A DNA stretch of 7,980 nucleotides from Methanothrix sp. GTDB lineage: Archaea > Halobacteriota > Methanosarcinia > Methanotrichales > Methanotrichaceae. Shown one piece after another: positions 6,288 through 7,980 of the stretch. Within the stretch, counting starts at the first letter, position 1. Each line of letters begins with the position of its first letter. The notes beneath the pieces are model-generated. The model did not search any database. It had not been told where the DNA came from and saw only the letters and a list, made by a program, of their open reading frames with translations. The stretch lies in the NCBI GenBank assembly GCA_028688175.1, contig JAQTYS010000120.1:1-7980 (forward strand), given 5' to 3'. A program made the position numbers and the translations under genes.

Positions 6288-7004
6288 ATGCAAGAGAGCA
6301 AGATAGAATTAATGATGCAGGGCCACGAGATATGGCTGGAAAAGTCCAATGCAATAGGAGAAGATGTAGAGCTTGCCCTGTTGTTCGGCCACAATATGCG
6401 CCAAGACGGAATTGCAGACGCCAAGAGACTGAAGGCATTCAATTATCATCCTGACGGCAGCAAATCCGAATTAAACCTTATTCCAGAGGAAAAGCGCTAT
6501 CTATTAAGATTCCTGGCGGATAAAAAAGGATCATATGCGGTTGTAGTGGACATGGAATCGTCGATACTGTGCAAGACCAAAGACGGAAATAAGAAAGGAC
6601 CGCGTTCTCAATTCAAGGATGTCACCTATGCCGGAGCCTTCCACCAGATGGCCAAGACCCTCTGTCCAATAGGCGGCGATGGTGGATATGATAGTAGCCA
6701 GGTCGTGCACGGCATTCTGGAAGCAGTTCCCAGCAAGCCCTGGTGTCAGATCGGTCAGGATGTGGAGCTGCAGGTATTTTATGAAGGAAAACCGCTGCCT
6801 TTTGAAGATGTTAAGGCAGTCTCTCAGAAAGCAGGAAAGGAGATGGCCCTGATCAAGACCGACGAGCAGGGCAAGGTTCGAATTCCCGTAACTACAGATG
6901 GTGAATGGATGTTTTTGGTAAGGCATAAAGATCCTACCAAGAAGGTAGCCGATATGTTTGATGAGTCCGTCTTTGTCAGCACTCTGGTCATGGAGACCAG
7001 ATAG
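6288..7004 (+). CDS. DUF4198 / NikM-family protein, probable accessory factor in nickel uptake
   Basis: A 238-residue protein recognised as DUF4198 (formerly NikM-type) by GHEIWLEKSN (12-21) near the N-terminus, LLFGHNMRQDG (31-41), an immunoglobulin-like C-terminal section with DEQGKVRIPVTTDGEWMFLVRHKD (192-215), and the ending ESVFVSTLV. The family is associated with nickel and cobalt transport loci; His13 and His35 are plausible metal ligands. Bacterial members normally begin with a signal peptide placing the GHE/AHD motif at the mature N-terminus. Here no hydrophobic leader precedes it, so the protein may be cytoplasmic or exported by another route. The start at 6288 is supported by GAGAGGA (6274-6280) seven bases upstream; ATG at 6312 or 6315 would begin closer to the motif. 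Divergent from the importer operon and sharing its operator, it probably belongs to the same regulon. Its molecular role is not established. Confidence 0.78.
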   Translation: MQESKIELMMQGHEIWLEKSNAIGEDVELALLFGHNMRQDGIADAKRLKAFNYHPDGSKSELNLIPEEKRYLLRFLADKKGSYAVVVDMESSILCKTKDGNKKGPRSQFKDVTYAGAFHQMAKTLCPIGGDGGYDSSQVVHGILEAVPSKPWCQIGQDVELQVFYEGKPLPFEDVKAVSQKAGKEMALIKTDEQGKVRIPVTTDGEWMFLVRHKDPTKKVADMFDESVFVSTLVMETR

Positions 7005-7031
7005 AAGCCATAAAGCGACTCACCTATCTCA

Positions 7032-7040
7032 TTTTTTTTT
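7032..7040 (+). terminator. Oligo-T terminator of the DUF4198 gene
   Basis: A run of nine T residues lies 27 bp after the stop codon, with no hairpin before it. This is the usual form of archaeal intrinsic termination. On the opposite strand it is an A run, so it would not stop the convergent exporter gene. Confidence 0.6.
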
Positions 7041-7069
7041 CCAATGGTAATGCCGCTCTGTAAATCTGC

Positions 7070-7980
7070 TCAATTGGAGGACGATTGTGCCGCCACCATC
7101 TGAGCATATTTTCCATGCAAGGCCATAAGATCCTCATGTCTGCCGCGCTCTGCAACCCCTCCATCATTCAGGACGAATATCTCATCCGCATCTACCACAG
7201 TGCTTAGGCGGTGAGCAATCATTATAGTCGTTCGTCCTTCTCTTTGCTCCATCAGTGTATCCTTGATCGCCTTCTCGTTCTCGGCATCCAAACTGGAGGT
7301 GGCCTCGTCCAGGATGAGTATGGGCGCCCCCTTCAGCAGCGCCCGGGCGATGGCAATCCTCTGCCGCTCTCCTCCGCTCAAGCGCACGCCTCTCTCCCCC
7401 ACCTGGGTGTCATAACCCTTGGGCAGGGAGGCGATAAAATCATGAATGCGGGCTTTGCCAGCAGCCTCCTCTACCTCAGCATCGCTCGCCCCGGCCCGCC
7501 CCAGACGAATGTTTTCTCTAATACTGTCATGAAAGAGGAAGACATCCTGAGAGACGAGTGAAAACAGCCCGCGCAGATCCAGCAGGGGATAGCAGCGCAG
7601 GTCTTTTCCTCCCAGCAATATCCTCCCGGTCTCAGGATCCCAAAAACGCAGCAATAGGCTGATCACTGTGCTCTTTCCTGCTCCACTCATTCCCACCAGA
7701 GCCACTGTAGAGCCGGACGGTATCTCTAAGCATAGGGAACTTAAGACCCGCGGCTCCTGGGGAGCATAGCGGAAGCTCACATCCTGAAAAGCTATGGATG
7801 ACTCTATGGGCTCAAACGGCCCCGACAAAGCCTTTTCGCATTCTTCGCTGACTGCTGGCTGTTCATCCAAGAGAAGAAAGAGCCTCTGAGCAGCAGCTCT
7901 CGTCTGGGAGAGCTGCTTGGAGACCTCCACCACGGATGTTATGCAAGCAAAGACACTTGCCGCCAGGATCATGGAAATTG
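7070..7980 (-). CDS. Exporter-type ABC transporter, permease/ATPase fusion (partial, C-terminal part)
   Basis: The last 303 residues or so of an ABC exporter of the MsbA/Sav1866 type; the start and most of the membrane domain lie beyond the right edge, and the open frame runs to 7980. Counting from the first in-window Met (7972), the end of the last membrane region and linker occupy about 1-50. The ATPase follows: A-loop Tyr69, Walker A GMSGAGKS (94-101), Q-loop Gln142 in LVSQDVF, the exporter X-loop VGERG (191-195), signature LSGGERQ (198-204), Walker B ILILDEATSS (218-227) and switch His254 in AHR. All catalytic residues are present, so the site looks functional. The substrate cannot be inferred; exporters of this type move lipids, drugs or peptides and act as homo- or heterodimers. 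It converges on the DUF4198 gene with a 65-bp gap and shows no link to the nickel operator. Confidence 0.92.
   Translation of the reverse strand, partial: ISMILAASVFACITSVVEVSKQLSQTRAAAQRLFLLLDEQPAVSEECEKALSGPFEPIESSIAFQDVSFRYAPQEPRVLSSLCLEIPSGSTVALVGMSGAGKSTVISLLLRFWDPETGRILLGGKDLRCYPLLDLRGLFSLVSQDVFLFHDSIRENIRLGRAGASDAEVEEAAGKARIHDFIASLPKGYDTQVGERGVRLSGGERQRIAIARALLKGAPILILDEATSSLDAENEKAIKDTLMEQREGRTTIMIAHRLSTVVDADEIFVLNDGGVAERGRHEDLMALHGKYAQMVAAQSSSN

Noticed and set aside
6097..6438. Minus-strand open frame opposite the intergenic region and the DUF4198 start
   Set aside because: It has no ribosome binding site and no recognisable domain, and half of it is antisense to a recognised gene.
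6291..6454. Continuation of the plus-strand frame from 6020 into the DUF4198 gene
   Set aside because: This part is rich in Arg and Cys without any recognisable fold and is simply the DUF4198 coding sequence read in another frame.

Overview
The window looks like part of a methanogenic archaeon's chromosome, most plausibly from the Methanosarcinales/Methanothrix group. That placement is an inference. It rests on an FmdE-like protein, AT-rich TATA-type promoters with GGTGA-like ribosome binding sites, an oligo-T terminator without a hairpin, and a DUF4198/NikM-type protein beside a NikABCDE-type transporter. No rRNA, tRNA, CRISPR array, insertion sequence or transposase was seen.

Layout. From 5883 down to 853 the minus strand carries a complete five-gene ABC importer of the nickel/oligopeptide (NikABCDE, DppABCDF) class: solute-binding protein, two permeases, two ATPases. 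All are tightly spaced or overlapping and clearly form one operon. After a 98-bp AT-rich gap with its own TATA-like box and a perfect 15-bp palindrome comes a second minus-strand unit: a short FmdE-domain protein (754-311) and, 11 bp on, the start of a metal-type ABC ATPase (299 to beyond the left edge). Divergent from the importer, on the plus strand, lies a DUF4198 (NikM-family) gene (6288-7004) ending at a T9 tract. Convergent to it is the C-terminal half of an exporter-type ABC protein (7980-7070, cut by the right edge).

Main result. The two divergent genes are preceded by nearly identical promoter/operator sequences. A perfect 15-bp match (5938-5952 on the minus strand, 6226-6240 on the plus strand) sits in the same orientation and at nearly the same distance (about 45-55 bp) from each start codon. 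It is one arm of an inverted repeat: TAATA-N16-TATTA at both sites, with perfect 10-bp arms in front of the importer. The 6-16-6 geometry resembles that of NikR operators (GTATGA-N16-TCATAC in E. coli) although the half-site sequence differs. The simplest reading is that the importer and the DUF4198 protein form one regulon, probably for nickel. This also argues that the importer carries nickel or a nickel chelate rather than peptides.

The FmdE/ABC-ATPase unit may be a second metal- or cofactor-related transport system with separate control. The exporter at the right edge looks unrelated.
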